Shown one piece after another: positions 24,204-34,088 of a DNA stretch of 64,000 nt. The translations under genes and the position numbers were made by a program. The DNA comes from Nocardia fluminea. Lineage in GTDB: Bacteria; Actinomycetota; Actinomycetes; Mycobacteriales; Mycobacteriaceae. Numbering within the stretch: the stretch's first letter is position 1; every line of letters starts with the position of its first letter. The stretch is taken from contig NZ_PJMW01000001.1 in the NCBI RefSeq assembly GCF_002846365.1, positions 186,001 through 250,000 of the forward strand. Direction: 5' to 3'. The notes below the pieces were generated by a model. The model did no database searches and was not told the DNA's origin. It saw only the letters and a list, made by a program, of their open reading frames with translations.

Positions 24204-24227
24204 TTAATGTACTGACCGGAACATTAA
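24204..24227. promoter_or_regulatory. Inverted repeat TTAATGT-N10-ACATTAA, candidate operator
   Basis: Two perfect seven-base arms, TTAATGT at 24204-24210 and ACATTAA at 24221-24227, stand 28 bases before the TetR start at 24256, in a 234-base gap divergent from glcB. The AT-rich arms stand out in this GC-rich region. The site could control the TetR-acyl-CoA dehydrogenase genes by autoregulation. Confidence 0.7.
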
Positions 24228-24255
24228 GTCGCGAGCCGAACCGAACGGAGGCGCC

Positions 24256-24897
24256 GTGACCACCGAACCGGTATCGCCCGTGCGCCGGCGCGGACGCCCC
24301 CGTGCCACCGAGCGCGCCGACACCCGCGAGCGGATCCACCATGCCGCACTCGAGCTGTTCGCCGAGCGCGGCTTCCATGCCACCGGCGTCGCCGAGATCG
24401 GCGCGAAAGCCGACGTTCAGCGGGGTGCGCTGTACTACCACATCGGATCCAAGGAAGACCTGCTGTGGGCGATCCTGCGCGACTACACCCGGCTGCTGCT
24501 CGCCGACGCCGAACGCATCATCGAGGCGCACGCCGACCCCGTCGAGACCCTGACCCGGCTGATCCGCAGTCACGTCGAACTGATCGTCACCCATCGGCGC
24601 GCGGTGGCCGTGCATCTGCGTGACGCCGACGCGCTCACTCACGAACACGCGGTCGTACTCCAGCAGCTGCGCGACCGGCTGCAGCGCCACTGGCAAGACG
24701 TGATCGACGCGGGCCACGCGGCCGGACACCTGCGCACCGCCGACCACATCGTCACCAACGGTTTGCTCGGCATGCTCAACTCCCTCGGCTACTGGTACCG
24801 CGAGCGCGGCCCGCACTCCCCCGCCGAGATCGCCGACATCCTCACCGACACCATCCTGTCCGGGCTCCGCGCCACGGACGACAACACGGAAGGCTGA
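24256..24897 (+). CDS. TetR-family regulator of the acyl-CoA dehydrogenase/choline genes
   Basis: A 213-residue protein from GTG 24256 with ACGGAGG five bases upstream. The head is TRERIHHAALELFAERGFHA, TGVAEIGAKADVQRGALYYH, IGSKEDLLWAILRDYTRLLL. This GALYYHIGSKEDLL form is common among actinobacterial regulators of fatty-acid and sterol catabolism (KstR2-like group). The gene is followed after two bases by the acyl-CoA dehydrogenase, so they are cotranscribed, and an inverted repeat just upstream suggests autoregulation. Whether it also controls the choline genes further on is open. Confidence 0.9.
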   Translation: MTTEPVSPVRRRGRPRATERADTRERIHHAALELFAERGFHATGVAEIGAKADVQRGALYYHIGSKEDLLWAILRDYTRLLLADAERIIEAHADPVETLTRLIRSHVELIVTHRRAVAVHLRDADALTHEHAVVLQQLRDRLQRHWQDVIDAGHAAGHLRTADHIVTNGLLGMLNSLGYWYRERGPHSPAEIADILTDTILSGLRATDDNTEG

Positions 24898-24899
24898 CC

Positions 24900-26189
24900 A
24901 TGGCTTGGGATTTCGAGACCGATCCGGAGTACCAGCGCAAGCTCGACTGGGTGGCGGAGTTCGTTCGCACCGAGGTCGAGCCCCTGGATCTGCTCTACCC
25001 CAATCCCTACGACCGGGCCGACCCCGAGATCCGGGCGCTGATGCGGCCGCTGCAGCAGCAGGTCAAGGATCAGGGCCTGTGGGCCTGCCATCTCGGCCCC
25101 GAGCTCGGCGGTCCCGGTTTCGGTCAGCTGAAGCTGGCGCTGCTCAACGAAGTGCTCGGCACCTCGATGTGGGCGCCGCTCGTGTTCGGTTGTCAGGCAC
25201 CCGATTCCGGCAATGCCGAGATCCTGGCGCACTTCGGGACCGAGGAGCAGAAGGCGAAGTATCTGCAGCCGTTGCTCGACGGCGAGATCGGCTCCTGCTA
25301 CGTGATGACCGAGCCCACCGGTGGCTCGGACCCGACCGCGTTCCGCACCACCGCGGTGCGCGAGGGTGACGAGTGGGTCATCAACGGCGAGAAGTGGTTC
25401 AACTCCGCCGCCCAATTCGCCACCTTCCACATCGTGATGGTCGTGACCGACCCCGAAGCCGAACCGCACCAGCGATTGTCGATGTTCATCGTGCCCGCCG
25501 ACGCGCCCGGGCTCGAGCTGGTGCGCAATTTCACCGTGCCCGGGTTCAGCGAGCACGAAGGGCATCTGCGATTCACCGATGTCCGGGTGCCCGCCGATCA
25601 TCTGCTAGGCGCGGAGGGCGCGGGGTTCATCGTCGCGCAGACCCGGCTCGGCGGCGGGCGCGTGCACCACGCGATGCGCACGGTCGCGTTGGTACGCAAG
25701 GCCTTCGACATGATGTGTGAGCGCGCGGTGTCGCGCCCGGCCCGCAAGGGTGTCGTCGGCGGTTTCCAGATGACCCAGGAACGCATCGCCGACAGCTGGA
25801 TCCAGATGGAGCAGTTCCGGCTGCTGGTCCTGCGCACCGCGTGGCGCATCGACCAGGCGCAGGACTATCGGGCGGTCCGCAAGGACATCGCCGCCATCAA
25901 GATCGCCATGCCGACCGTCATGAACGACATCGCCCGCCGCGCACTGCATCTGCACGGGGCGCTCGGCGTGAGCACCGACCTGCCCTTCCTCGACATGACC
26001 ACCTACGCCGAGGTCATGGCCATCGCGGACGGCCCGACCGAGGTGCACAAGATCACTCTCGCCAAGGAAGTGCTCAAGAACTACGCCCCTGGAGACCCGG
26101 TGTATCCGAGTGGCTATCGGCCTGCACTGCGCGAACAAGCGCGCGACCTGGTGGCGCGCAGGCTCGAACACGAGGTCGGCAACCACTGA
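24900..26189 (+). CDS. Acyl-CoA dehydrogenase
   Basis: A 429-residue FAD enzyme that removes two hydrogens from an acyl-CoA. The family blocks appear in order: GLWACHLGPELGGPGFGQLK, CYVMTEPTGGSDPTAFRTTA, DEWVINGEKWFNSAAQFATF, FTDVRVPADHLLG, and ALHLHGALGVSTDLPFLDMT. The length and the late IADGPTEVHKITLAK are closer to the ACAD10/11-like or long-chain members than to short-chain ones. Substrate is unknown. It starts two bases after the TetR stop and is followed by the choline transporter after 41 bases, so it may be read through into those genes. Confidence 0.92.
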   Translation: MAWDFETDPEYQRKLDWVAEFVRTEVEPLDLLYPNPYDRADPEIRALMRPLQQQVKDQGLWACHLGPELGGPGFGQLKLALLNEVLGTSMWAPLVFGCQAPDSGNAEILAHFGTEEQKAKYLQPLLDGEIGSCYVMTEPTGGSDPTAFRTTAVREGDEWVINGEKWFNSAAQFATFHIVMVVTDPEAEPHQRLSMFIVPADAPGLELVRNFTVPGFSEHEGHLRFTDVRVPADHLLGAEGAGFIVAQTRLGGGRVHHAMRTVALVRKAFDMMCERAVSRPARKGVVGGFQMTQERIADSWIQMEQFRLLVLRTAWRIDQAQDYRAVRKDIAAIKIAMPTVMNDIARRALHLHGALGVSTDLPFLDMTTYAEVMAIADGPTEVHKITLAKEVLKNYAPGDPVYPSGYRPALREQARDLVARRLEHEVGNH

Positions 26190-26230
26190 AGGTCCCCGAT
26201 CGCCGGGTAGGCACGAACTAGCCTGCCCGC

Positions 26231-28384
26231 ATGGGTGGTGTCAGCAATCCCGGGGACAACGGCACGCAACGATCACCTGCCGGGGCCGCGCACGACGTGG
26301 TCCCGGTACATCCCGTGGCCGATCGGCGCTCGGTCAACAAGCCGGTGTTCCTCGTCGCGGCGGGCGCCGTGCTCGCCTTCGGGATCTGGGCACTGGCCTC
26401 GCCGTCGAGCGCCGAGACGATCGTGGGCGAGGTCAAGACCTTCACCACCACCTGGTTCGGCTGGTGGTACTTCGTGCTCGCCACGGCCATCCTCGGCCTC
26501 GTGGTCTTCCTCGGTGCCAGCCGGTACGGCCGCTACCGGCTCGGGCCGGAGGAGTCACGGCCGGAGTACAGCCTGTTCTCCTGGACCTCGATGCTGTTCG
26601 CGGCGGGCATCGGCATCGACCTGATGTTCTTCTCGGTCGCCGAGCCCGTCTACAACTATCTGCATCCCCCGCTCGGCGAGCCGGGCACCAACGAGACGGC
26701 CCGCGACGCGGTGGCCTGGACGATCTTTCACTACGGCATCACCGGCTGGGCGATGTACGCGCTGATGGGCGGCGCCCTCGCCTATTTCGCGTTCCGGCAC
26801 AACCTGCCGCTGACGATCCGCGCCGCGCTGTATCCCATTTTCGGCAAGCGCGTGCACGGCCGGTGGGGCGACGCGATCGACGTGGCCGCGGTGCTCGGCA
26901 CCATCTTCGGGATCGCCACCTCCCTGGGTATCGGCATCGTCCAGCTCAATTACGGCCTGCACCAACTGTTCGGGATCCCGCAGGGCAAGGCCGCCCAGAT
27001 CGGGCTGATCGCGCTGTCGGTCGCCATCACCACGATCTCGGCGACCACCGGTGTCGACAAGGGCATCCGGCGATTGTCCGAACTCAATGTCATCATGGCG
27101 ATCGCGTTGCTGATCTACATCCTGCTGACCGGCCACACCGACTTCCTGCTCAACGGTCTGGCCCAGAACGCGGGCGACTACCTCGCGACCTTCCCCGACC
27201 GGACCCTCGACACCTTCGCCTGGGAACGCAACCCCGAGACGGCGAACGCGCCCTCGACCTGGCTCGACAGCTGGACGCTGTTCTTCTGGGCGTGGTGGGT
27301 GGCCTGGGCACCGTTCGTCGGCCTGTTCCTCGCGCGCATCTCGCGCGGACGCACGCTGCGCCAGTTCATCTTCGGAGTGCTGGTCGTGCCGTTCAGCTTC
27401 ACCCTGATGTGGATCTCGATCTTCGGCAACAGCGCGCTCGAGGTCGCCAGGGACGACCGAGCCTTCGCCGAGCAGACCGCCGCCCAGGCCGAACTGGGCT
27501 TCTACTCCCTGCTCGAGAAGTATCCCGGCGCGACGCTGTTGCTCGGCGTCGCGACCATCACCGGACTGCTCTTCTACGTGACCACGGCCGATTCGGGTTC
27601 GCTGGTCATGGGCAATTTCACCTCGAAACTGCCCGATCCGATGGCCGACTGCGCCACCGGCACCCGCATCTTCTGGTCGGCCGCGATCGGCGTGCTCACC
27701 TTGTCGATGCTGTTCGCCGGTGCGGGCGGGTCCATCACCACGCTGCAGAACGCCACCATCATCATGGGGTTGCCGTTCTCGTTCGTGTTGGCGCTGATCG
27801 GTATCGCGATGCTGCGCGCGGTCCGCAACGAGTCGTTCAAACTCGACAGCTACCGCACCTCACTACCCAAGGCTTTCGCCGCGGGCCGCGGCCCGGCAGA
27901 ACTCAGCAGTTGGCGTCGCCGGTTGCTCTCGACCGTCAACTACCCGGGGCCCGCGGCCACCCGCAAATTCATCACCGGCACCGTCGCTCCGGCGATGCAC
28001 GACGTCGCCGCGGAGTTCGAGCACATGGGCATGACGGCGACCATCGACGATTCGCAGTCCAACGAGGGGCTGCCCTCGCCGCGTCTGCTGGTCGATCAGG
28101 CCAGTGAGCCCCGGTTCGAGTACGGCGTCTGGCCGGTCTCGGCGCCGGCCCCGACCTATGCCGTACTCGCCCAGCGGTCCGGGGACCGCTACTTCCGCTG
28201 CGAGGTCTACCTGGCCGAGGGATCACAGGGCTACTCGCTCAACGGTTACAGCCGCGAGCAGATCATCGGCGACATTCTCGACCAGTACGAACGCCACCTC
28301 GGCTATCTGCACCTGCGCCGCGCGGCGACCGACCACCACGAGCCCGAGTCCGGCGACGTCGACAGCACCGACCGCGAACAGTGA
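26231..28384 (+). CDS. betT: BCCT-family choline/betaine transporter, BetT-like
   Basis: A 717-residue secondary transporter with twelve predicted membrane helices between residues about 35 and 530. The BCCT signature is complete: GIGIDLMFFSVAEPVYNYLH, the glycine-rich GIATSLGIGIVQLNYGLHQL, and TLFFWAWWVAWAPFVGLFLA with its aromatic choline-binding box. The cytoplasmic tail of about 180 residues is long, as in high-affinity proton-coupled choline transporter BetT, where it senses osmotic state. The next two genes oxidise choline, which supports choline as the substrate. Its stop lies 12 bases before betB. Confidence 0.9.
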   Translation: MGGVSNPGDNGTQRSPAGAAHDVVPVHPVADRRSVNKPVFLVAAGAVLAFGIWALASPSSAETIVGEVKTFTTTWFGWWYFVLATAILGLVVFLGASRYGRYRLGPEESRPEYSLFSWTSMLFAAGIGIDLMFFSVAEPVYNYLHPPLGEPGTNETARDAVAWTIFHYGITGWAMYALMGGALAYFAFRHNLPLTIRAALYPIFGKRVHGRWGDAIDVAAVLGTIFGIATSLGIGIVQLNYGLHQLFGIPQGKAAQIGLIALSVAITTISATTGVDKGIRRLSELNVIMAIALLIYILLTGHTDFLLNGLAQNAGDYLATFPDRTLDTFAWERNPETANAPSTWLDSWTLFFWAWWVAWAPFVGLFLARISRGRTLRQFIFGVLVVPFSFTLMWISIFGNSALEVARDDRAFAEQTAAQAELGFYSLLEKYPGATLLLGVATITGLLFYVTTADSGSLVMGNFTSKLPDPMADCATGTRIFWSAAIGVLTLSMLFAGAGGSITTLQNATIIMGLPFSFVLALIGIAMLRAVRNESFKLDSYRTSLPKAFAAGRGPAELSSWRRRLLSTVNYPGPAATRKFITGTVAPAMHDVAAEFEHMGMTATIDDSQSNEGLPSPRLLVDQASEPRFEYGVWPVSAPAPTYAVLAQRSGDRYFRCEVYLAEGSQGYSLNGYSREQIIGDILDQYERHLGYLHLRRAATDHHEPESGDVDSTDREQ

Positions 28385-28395
28385 AGGGATCCAGC

Positions 28396-29910
28396 ATGAG
28401 CGACACTCTCTATATCGACGGCTCCTGGCGACCGTCGGCGTCCGGAAAGACGCGCGAAATCCGTTGTCCGGCAGATGATTCTCTCGTCGGTGTCGTCGCC
28501 GAGGCCGGCCGCGACGACACGATCGCGGCGATCACCGCCGCCCGCCGGGCCTTCGACGAGGGCCCGTGGCGGCGCACCGGCGCCGCCGAGCGGGGCGATC
28601 TGCTGCTACGGGTCGCCGACGCGATCGACGCGCGGCGAGACGAGTTCACGCGCGCCGAAACCCTCGACACCGGCAAACGCCCCTACGAGTCCGACATCGA
28701 CATGTCCGACATCGCGAACTGCTTCCGGTATTTCGGCAAGCTCGCCGCCGACGACGCGGGCCGGGTCGTCGACGCCGGCTCTCCCGACATCGACTCCCGC
28801 ATCGTCTACGAACCGGTCGGCGTCTGCGGGTTGATCACGCCGTGGAACTACCCCCTGTTGCAGGCGGCCTGGAAGGTCGCCCCGGCGTTGGCGGCGGGCA
28901 ATACGTTCGTCCTCAAACCGGCCGAGCTGACTCCACACACCGCGATTCTGCTGATGTCGGTGCTCGACGACCTCGATGTGCCCGCGGGGGTGGCCAATCT
29001 CGTGCTCGGCGCGGGCGCCACCGCGGGCGCGCCGCTGTCCGAGCATCCCGCCGTCGACCTGGTCTCGTTCACCGGCGGGCTGGCCACCGGCAAGATCATC
29101 GCGCGCGAGGCGGCTGCCACGGTCAAGAAGGTCGCGCTCGAGTTGGGCGGCAAGAACCCGAATGTCGTGTTCGCCGACGCCTGCGACACCGAGGATCGGC
29201 TGGCCGCGAGCGTCGACAACGCGCTGAACGCGGCGTTCCTGCACTCCGGCCAAGTGTGTTCGGCGGGCGCGCGCCTGGTCATCGAGGAATCGGCGCACGA
29301 CCGCTTCGTCGACGCGTTGGTGCGCCGCGCCGAGCAGATTCGGCTCGGCCTGCCCTTCGCCGAGGGCACCGAAACCGGGCCGCTGATCTCGGCCGCCCAC
29401 CGTGACAAGGTGCACGCCTATGTCGAGCAGGCCCGTGCCGAGGGTGCGCTGATCCGCACCGGTGGTGCGTTCGCCACCGGCGACCAGGGCTCCGGGAACC
29501 TCGACAACGGCTGGTTCTACCTGCCGACCGTCATCGACGGCGCCACCCGTGCGATGGCGTGCGTGCACGACGAGGCGTTCGGGCCCACCGTGACCGTGGA
29601 GACCTTCACCACCGAGGACGAGGCCGTCGCCATCGCCAACGACACCGAGTACGGCCTCGCGGGCGCGGTGTGGTCCGGCGACGCCGCACGAGCCCGCCGT
29701 GTCGCCGCCCGGCTCCGGCACGGCACGGTCTGGGTCAACGACTTCGGTCCGTACCTGCCGCAGGCCGAGTGGGGTGGTTTCGGTCACTCGGGTGTCGGGC
29801 GCGAGCTCGGTCCCGCCGGGCTGCACGAGTACCGCGAGGCCAAGCACGTCTACGAGAATCTCCGGCCGGGCGTCACCGGCTGGTTCGCCGATCGGGAGGA
29901 ACAGCGGTGA
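28396..29910 (+). CDS. betB: Betaine-aldehyde dehydrogenase
   Basis: A 504-residue NAD(P)-dependent aldehyde dehydrogenase from ATG 28396, with GAAGGGA seven bases upstream. Catalytic residues are in place: N151 in [14 protein letters not shown]249 in [10 protein letters not shown] and C288 in [24 protein letters not shown] is the cofactor loop. Family members of this form oxidise betaine aldehyde to glycine betaine; the neighbours, a choline transporter and a choline dehydrogenase, fit. The stop codon overlaps the GTG of betA, so the two are translationally coupled. Confidence 0.9.
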   Translation: MSDTLYIDGSWRPSASGKTREIRCPADDSLVGVVAEAGRDDTIAAITAARRAFDEGPWRRTGAAERGDLLLRVADAIDARRDEFTRAETLDTGKRPYESDIDMSDIANCFRYFGKLAADDAGRVVDAGSPDIDSRIVYEPVGVCGLITPWNYPLLQAAWKVAPALAAGNTFVLKPAELTPHTAILLMSVLDDLDVPAGVANLVLGAGATAGAPLSEHPAVDLVSFTGGLATGKIIAREAAATVKKVALELGGKNPNVVFADACDTEDRLAASVDNALNAAFLHSGQVCSAGARLVIEESAHDRFVDALVRRAEQIRLGLPFAEGTETGPLISAAHRDKVHAYVEQARAEGALIRTGGAFATGDQGSGNLDNGWFYLPTVIDGATRAMACVHDEAFGPTVTVETFTTEDEAVAIANDTEYGLAGAVWSGDAARARRVAARLRHGTVWVNDFGPYLPQAEWGGFGHSGVGRELGPAGLHEYREAKHVYENLRPGVTGWFADREEQR

Positions 29911-31460
29911 CCACATACGATTACGTGATCGTCGGCGGCGGTTCCGCGGGAGCGGCCGTCGCGGCACGACTGTCGGAAGACCCGTCGGTGACGGTCTGTC
30001 TGCTCGAGGCAGGGCCCTCCGATGTGGACGACCCGGCCATTCTGCGACTCGACCGCTGGATGGAACTGCTGGAATCGGGCTACGACTGGGATTACCCGAT
30101 CGAGCCGCAGGAGAACGGCAACTCGTTCCTGCGCCACGCCCGCGCCAAGGTGCTCGGCGGCTGTTCCTCGCACAACAGCTGTATCGCGTTCTGGGCGCCG
30201 CGCGAGGACCTGGATTCCTGGGAACGCGAGCACGGCGCCACCGGGTGGGGTGCGGATTCGGTGTATCGGCTGTATCCGCGGATCGAGACCAACGACGCCC
30301 CCGGCGAGCACCACGGCCGCGGCGGGCCGGTGCACATCATGACGGTGCCGCCGAACGATCCGTGCGGGGTGGCCTTGCTCGACGCCTGCGAGGCGGTCGG
30401 GATCCCGCGCGCCGAGTTCAACGCGGGACGCACAGTCGTCAACGGCGCCAACTTCTTTCAGATCAATCGGCGCAACGATGGGACGCGCTCGTCGTCGTCG
30501 GTCAGCTATCTGCACCCGCATCTCGACAGGCCGAACCTCACCATCCGGACCGGTGCGTGGGCCGAGAAGGTCGTGATCGAGAACGGGCGGGCCGTCGGGG
30601 TCGACATCACCGACAACGCGTTCGGCCGCACCACCCGGATCACGGCCGATCGCGAGGTGATCCTCTCCGCCGGCGCCATCGACTCGCCGAAGCTGCTCAT
30701 GCTCTCGGGCATCGGGCCCACAGTTCACCTGCGCGAGAACGGCATCGAGGTGATCGTGGACTCGCCCGGTGTCGGCGCGAACCTGCAGGACCACCCGGAG
30801 GGCGTGATCGGCTTCGAGACGACGCGACCGATGGTGGACAGCTCCACCCAGTGGTGGGAGGCAGGCATCTTCACCCCGACCGAGGACGGACTCGATCGGC
30901 CGGACCTGATGATGCACTACGGCAGCGTCCCCTTCGACATGCACACGGTGCGACAGGGGTATCCGACCGCCGAGAACACCTTCTGTCTGACCCCGAACGT
31001 CACCCATGCCCGCTCACGCGGCACTGTGCGCTTGCGCTCGCGCGACTTCCGGGACAAGCCGAAGGTGGACCCCCGCTACTTCACCGACCCCGAGGGTCAC
31101 GATATGCGCGTGATGGTCGCCGGTCTGCGCAAGGCGCGCGAGATCGCCGCGACCGCACCGCTGTCGGAGTGGGTGGCGCGTGAGCTGTATCCGGGGCCGG
31201 ACGCGCAGACCGACGCCGAACTGGCCGACTACGTCCGCCGGACCCACAACACCGTCTATCACCCGGTGGGCACGGTCCGCATGGGTGCGGTCGACGACCC
31301 GATGAGCCTTCTGGACCCCGAGCTGCGGGTCAAGGGCGTCGCGGGTCTGCGTGTCGCCGACGCCTCGGTGTTTCCCGCGCACACGACGGTCAACCCGAAC
31401 ATCACCGTCATGCTCGTCGGCGAACGCTGTGCCGAACTGGTGGCCGCCGCGCGGACGTAG
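29907..31460 (+). CDS. betA: Choline dehydrogenase, GMC oxidoreductase
   Basis: A 517-residue FAD enzyme of the glucose-methanol-choline family from GTG 29907, with GGGAGGA seven bases upstream. The FAD fold is [23 protein letters not shown] signature 1 is [12 protein letters not shown], and signature 2 is [20 protein letters not shown]. The catalytic pair lies in [13 protein letters not shown] and [16 protein letters not shown]. It oxidises choline to betaine aldehyde, feeding BetB. It is slightly shorter than E. coli BetA. Other alcohols cannot be ruled out from sequence, but the operon favours choline. Confidence 0.9.
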   Translation: MTTYDYVIVGGGSAGAAVAARLSEDPSVTVCLLEAGPSDVDDPAILRLDRWMELLESGYDWDYPIEPQENGNSFLRHARAKVLGGCSSHNSCIAFWAPREDLDSWEREHGATGWGADSVYRLYPRIETNDAPGEHHGRGGPVHIMTVPPNDPCGVALLDACEAVGIPRAEFNAGRTVVNGANFFQINRRNDGTRSSSSVSYLHPHLDRPNLTIRTGAWAEKVVIENGRAVGVDITDNAFGRTTRITADREVILSAGAIDSPKLLMLSGIGPTVHLRENGIEVIVDSPGVGANLQDHPEGVIGFETTRPMVDSSTQWWEAGIFTPTEDGLDRPDLMMHYGSVPFDMHTVRQGYPTAENTFCLTPNVTHARSRGTVRLRSRDFRDKPKVDPRYFTDPEGHDMRVMVAGLRKAREIAATAPLSEWVARELYPGPDAQTDAELADYVRRTHNTVYHPVGTVRMGAVDDPMSLLDPELRVKGVAGLRVADASVFPAHTTVNPNITVMLVGERCAELVAAART

Positions 31461-31511
31461 GTCAGCCGAGGTTGCGCCTCCGCTCGACGCGCTCCCTCGC
31501 CCGGTGCGGTC

Positions 31512-31964
31512 TCAGTCCACCCGTCGCACGTCCGTGGTCTCGGCGGTGACCAACGCGCCGGACCGACTGCGGGGGTGAAGCGCGGCGAGGGGTCGCCCGT
31601 CGTGGTCCACGAGTGTCGAGCGGGGTTCGTCGTCGGTGAAGGCATGCCGTTCGCCCCACTGTCGAAGGGCGACGATGGTGGTGAACAGGTCCTGCCCGGC
31701 ACCGGTCAGTTCGTAGACGTGTCGTTTCCCGCTAGCGGTGGCACTGGTGGTGAGGATGCCGTCCTCGACGAGTCGGCGCAGACGGTCGGCGAGGATGTTG
31801 CGCGCGATCCCGAGCCGCTGCCGGAACTCGGTGAACGATGCCGGTCCGTCCATGGCGTCGCGCACGATGAGCAGGCTCCACCGGTCCCCGACCAGGTCGA
31901 CCGTGCGAGCGACCGGGCAGGTGGGGTCGGTCCATGCGCGGTCGGAGCCGGGCGCTGTCGTCAT
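31512..31964 (-). CDS. HxlR-family winged-helix regulator
   Basis: A 150-residue protein from ATG 31964, chosen for CAGGAGGTGG just upstream. CPVARTVDLVGDRWSLLIVR, the HxlR signature with the redox or effector-sensing Cys, is followed by FTEFRQRLGIARNILADRLR and the wing GKRHVYELTGAGQDLFTTIV. HxlR proteins act as dimeric sensors of reactive aldehydes, quinones or drugs. It is divergent from the MFS transporter at 32050, and the gap holds a GAAACCA/TGGTTTC inverted repeat, so it probably represses that transporter. Confidence 0.9.
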   Translation of the reverse strand: MTTAPGSDRAWTDPTCPVARTVDLVGDRWSLLIVRDAMDGPASFTEFRQRLGIARNILADRLRRLVEDGILTTSATASGKRHVYELTGAGQDLFTTIVALRQWGERHAFTDDEPRSTLVDHDGRPLAALHPRSRSGALVTAETTDVRRVD

Positions 31965-31991
31965 GAGCCACCTCCTGATGAGTTGCAATTC

Positions 31992-32025
31992 GAAACCATT
32001 ATTGCCTACCGTATGAATTGGTTTC
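31992..32025. promoter_or_regulatory. Inverted repeat GAAACCA-N20-TGGTTTC, candidate HxlR operator
   Basis: Perfect seven-base arms at 31992-31998 and 32019-32025 lie between the divergent HxlR and MFS genes, 27 bases from the regulator start and 24 from the transporter start. The 20-base spacing puts the arms two helical turns apart, which suits a dimer with spread winged helices. Confidence 0.65.
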
Positions 32026-32049
32026 ATTTTGCTACTCTTTGGAGGTCTC

Positions 32050-33276
32050 GTGACGACAGGAGTCACGCGAGCACAGCGATGGTTGCTGGCGACGGTGTGC
32101 GCCGCGGCGGTGTCCACGATCTACGCGATCCAGCCGGTCCTTGCCGTCGCCGGCGCCGAGCTCGGTCTGCCACCGGAGTCGTCGGGCGTGCTGATCGCCG
32201 CCGGGCAGATCGGCTATTTCGCCGGGCTGATCCTGCTGGTGCCGCTCGGTGATCTGCTGAACCGGCGTCGGCTCATCGGCTGGCTGCTGGCACTGACCTC
32301 GATCGGGGCCGCGATCACGGCCGCCGCGCCCACCGGTGGGGTCGCGGTGGCCGGACTCGCGCTCGCCGGGGTATTCGCGGTCGTGGTGCAGGTGGCGGTC
32401 GCCTATGTCGCCGCCGTCTCCGCGCCCGGTGACCGCGGTCGCAACATCGGCGCGGTCACCTCGGGTGTCGTGATCGGAATCCTCGGCGTCCGCGTCGTCG
32501 CGGGGTTGCTGGGCGACACGCTCGGCTGGCGTCTGATCTACGCCCTGCTGGCCGTGCTGTGCGCGGGTCTCGCCGTCGTCACCCGAGCAGGTCTGGACCC
32601 GGACATCAGAACCTCGCGCGATCGATACACCCAGATTCTGCGGTCGATGCGACATCTCGTCACCACGGATCGACTGTTCCTGAGCCGGGGCCTGATCGCC
32701 TTCTTCGCCTTCGCGTCCTTCGGCTCGGTCTGGAGCGGCCTCGCGCTCCCACTCGGTGCGCAGCCCTGGAACTTCGGCACCACCGAGATCGGGCTATTCG
32801 GATTGGCGGGTCTCGCGGGAGCCCTCGGCGCCGGCCGCGCGGGCCGGTGGGCCGATGCCGGTCACGCTCAGCGGATCACCGGATGGTCACTGGCGCTGCT
32901 CGCCGCGTCCTGGCTGCTCATCGCGCGGACCGGGTTCACCCTGGCGCTGCTCGTCGTCGGTGTCGTGGTGCTCGACTTCGCCGTCCAAGCCGTGCACGTG
33001 AGCAGCCAGCATCTACTGACCACTGCGTACCCTGACCGCGCAGGCAGCGTCATCGGCGCGTACATGACCTTCTACTCGCTGGGCTCGGCTCTCGGCGCGG
33101 TCACGACGACCTGGGCGTACATCACGTGGGGATGGTGGGCCGCCAGTCTGTTCGGCGCCCTCTACGCCTTGGCGGGATTCGCCGTCTGGGGGTCGGCCCA
33201 ACTCGCGGGCAGCTCACGCGCTGACCTCAGCGTGCCGACCTCACGCCGGTCGCCGGTGGGATGCGCCCGGAAATAA
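32050..33276 (+). CDS. MFS drug-efflux-type transporter
   Basis: A 408-residue major facilitator protein from GTG 32050, with GGAGG five bases upstream. It has about twelve helices. VLIAAGQIGYFAGLILLVPL followed by GDLLNRRRLIGW is the MFS loop 2-3 motif (GDLxNRR), and VSAPGDRGRNIGAVTSGVVI lies in the motif C region. It resembles YnfM/YdhP-type exporters. Under the divergent HxlR gene it probably exports a toxic small molecule. Confidence 0.85.
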   Translation: MTTGVTRAQRWLLATVCAAAVSTIYAIQPVLAVAGAELGLPPESSGVLIAAGQIGYFAGLILLVPLGDLLNRRRLIGWLLALTSIGAAITAAAPTGGVAVAGLALAGVFAVVVQVAVAYVAAVSAPGDRGRNIGAVTSGVVIGILGVRVVAGLLGDTLGWRLIYALLAVLCAGLAVVTRAGLDPDIRTSRDRYTQILRSMRHLVTTDRLFLSRGLIAFFAFASFGSVWSGLALPLGAQPWNFGTTEIGLFGLAGLAGALGAGRAGRWADAGHAQRITGWSLALLAASWLLIARTGFTLALLVVGVVVLDFAVQAVHVSSQHLLTTAYPDRAGSVIGAYMTFYSLGSALGAVTTTWAYITWGWWAASLFGALYALAGFAVWGSAQLAGSSRADLSVPTSRRSPVGCARK

Positions 33277-33376
33277 ATCAGCCGACATTTCGGACACGGT
33301 ATGCCACCATGATTTCACGCAGGTGATTCGCATCGGGCGAGGAACCGACGAGCAGCATCGAGAGGAGGAGACGGCC

Positions 33377-33493
33377 GTGAAACAGCAAGCGCCACAGCGA
33401 GAATCGGGCAGGACCTACCGCCGCGCGAATTCGGTCCACAGCGCGATGCGCCTGGATATCGATGGCTCCGGCCGTCTCCTGATCGCGGCCTGA
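33377..33493 (+). CDS. Possible small protein, 38 residues
   Basis: A GTG at 33377 follows a strong GAGGAGGAG and opens 38 codons reading VKQQAPQRESGRTYRRANSV, HSAMRLDIDGSGRLLIAA, then TGA. The ribosome site and the amphipathic ending make it a fair candidate for a real small protein, about 40 bases before the HNH gene, but no family is recognised. Confidence 0.35.
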   Translation: MKQQAPQRESGRTYRRANSVHSAMRLDIDGSGRLLIAA

Positions 33494-33533
33494 CCGCCCC
33501 ACCTCCGCTCCTGACGTTCACTTCTCCCGAAAC

Positions 33534-34088
33534 ATGGTGATTCCCATGATGATTCGTCATGCTGTCGACCCGACGGCGCCCGCTTCCGACACCTGGATAC
33601 ACACGAGGGTGCTCGTGCTCAACGCCAGCTACGAGGCCCTCGACGAGATCACCGCCGATCGGGCGGTGACATTGCTGATCAGCGGTGCCGCCGAGACTGT
33701 GATCGAGCGGGCGCCGCGGTTCCCGATCCGCTCGCAACATCTGGTCATCGCGCTGCCGGAGACGATCCGGCTGGTGCGCTACGTCTACCTCGCGCACGTC
33801 GCGCCGATCGGTGACGACAGCCGCGCGACCCTGGCCGGGGTGTTGCGTCGTGACAAGCACCGGTGCGGCTACTGCGCCGACTGGGCGCACACCGTCGACC
33901 ACATCCGCCCCCGCAGCCGGGGCGGACCGAACACCTGGAGCAATCTCGTTGCCTGTTGCGCACCGTGCAATACAGGCAAGGCCGACCGCACCCCGGAAGA
34001 GGCGGGGATGCGGCTGCTGTGGGAGCCCAAGGCTCCCGACCCGCTCGCTCGCAAGCAGCGCCGGATCTGGAAGGAGTACGCGCCGTGA
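33534..34088 (+). CDS. HNH endonuclease family protein
   Basis: A 184-residue protein with a C-terminal HNH nuclease fold: C111 and C114 in HRCGYC, D122-H123 in TVDHIRPRSRGG, then N137, C145 and N146 in CCAPCNTGK. The two Cys pairs bind structural zinc; H123 is the catalytic histidine. The N-terminal 100 residues (RVLVLNASYEALDEITADRA) are the domain usual in the widespread actinobacterial HNH family of unknown duty. The start is uncertain: ATG 33534 has no good ribosome site, and ATG at 33546 or 33549 could serve. Its stop overlaps the WhiB start, so the two are coupled. Confidence 0.88.
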   Translation: MVIPMMIRHAVDPTAPASDTWIHTRVLVLNASYEALDEITADRAVTLLISGAAETVIERAPRFPIRSQHLVIALPETIRLVRYVYLAHVAPIGDDSRATLAGVLRRDKHRCGYCADWAHTVDHIRPRSRGGPNTWSNLVACCAPCNTGKADRTPEEAGMRLLWEPKAPDPLARKQRRIWKEYAP

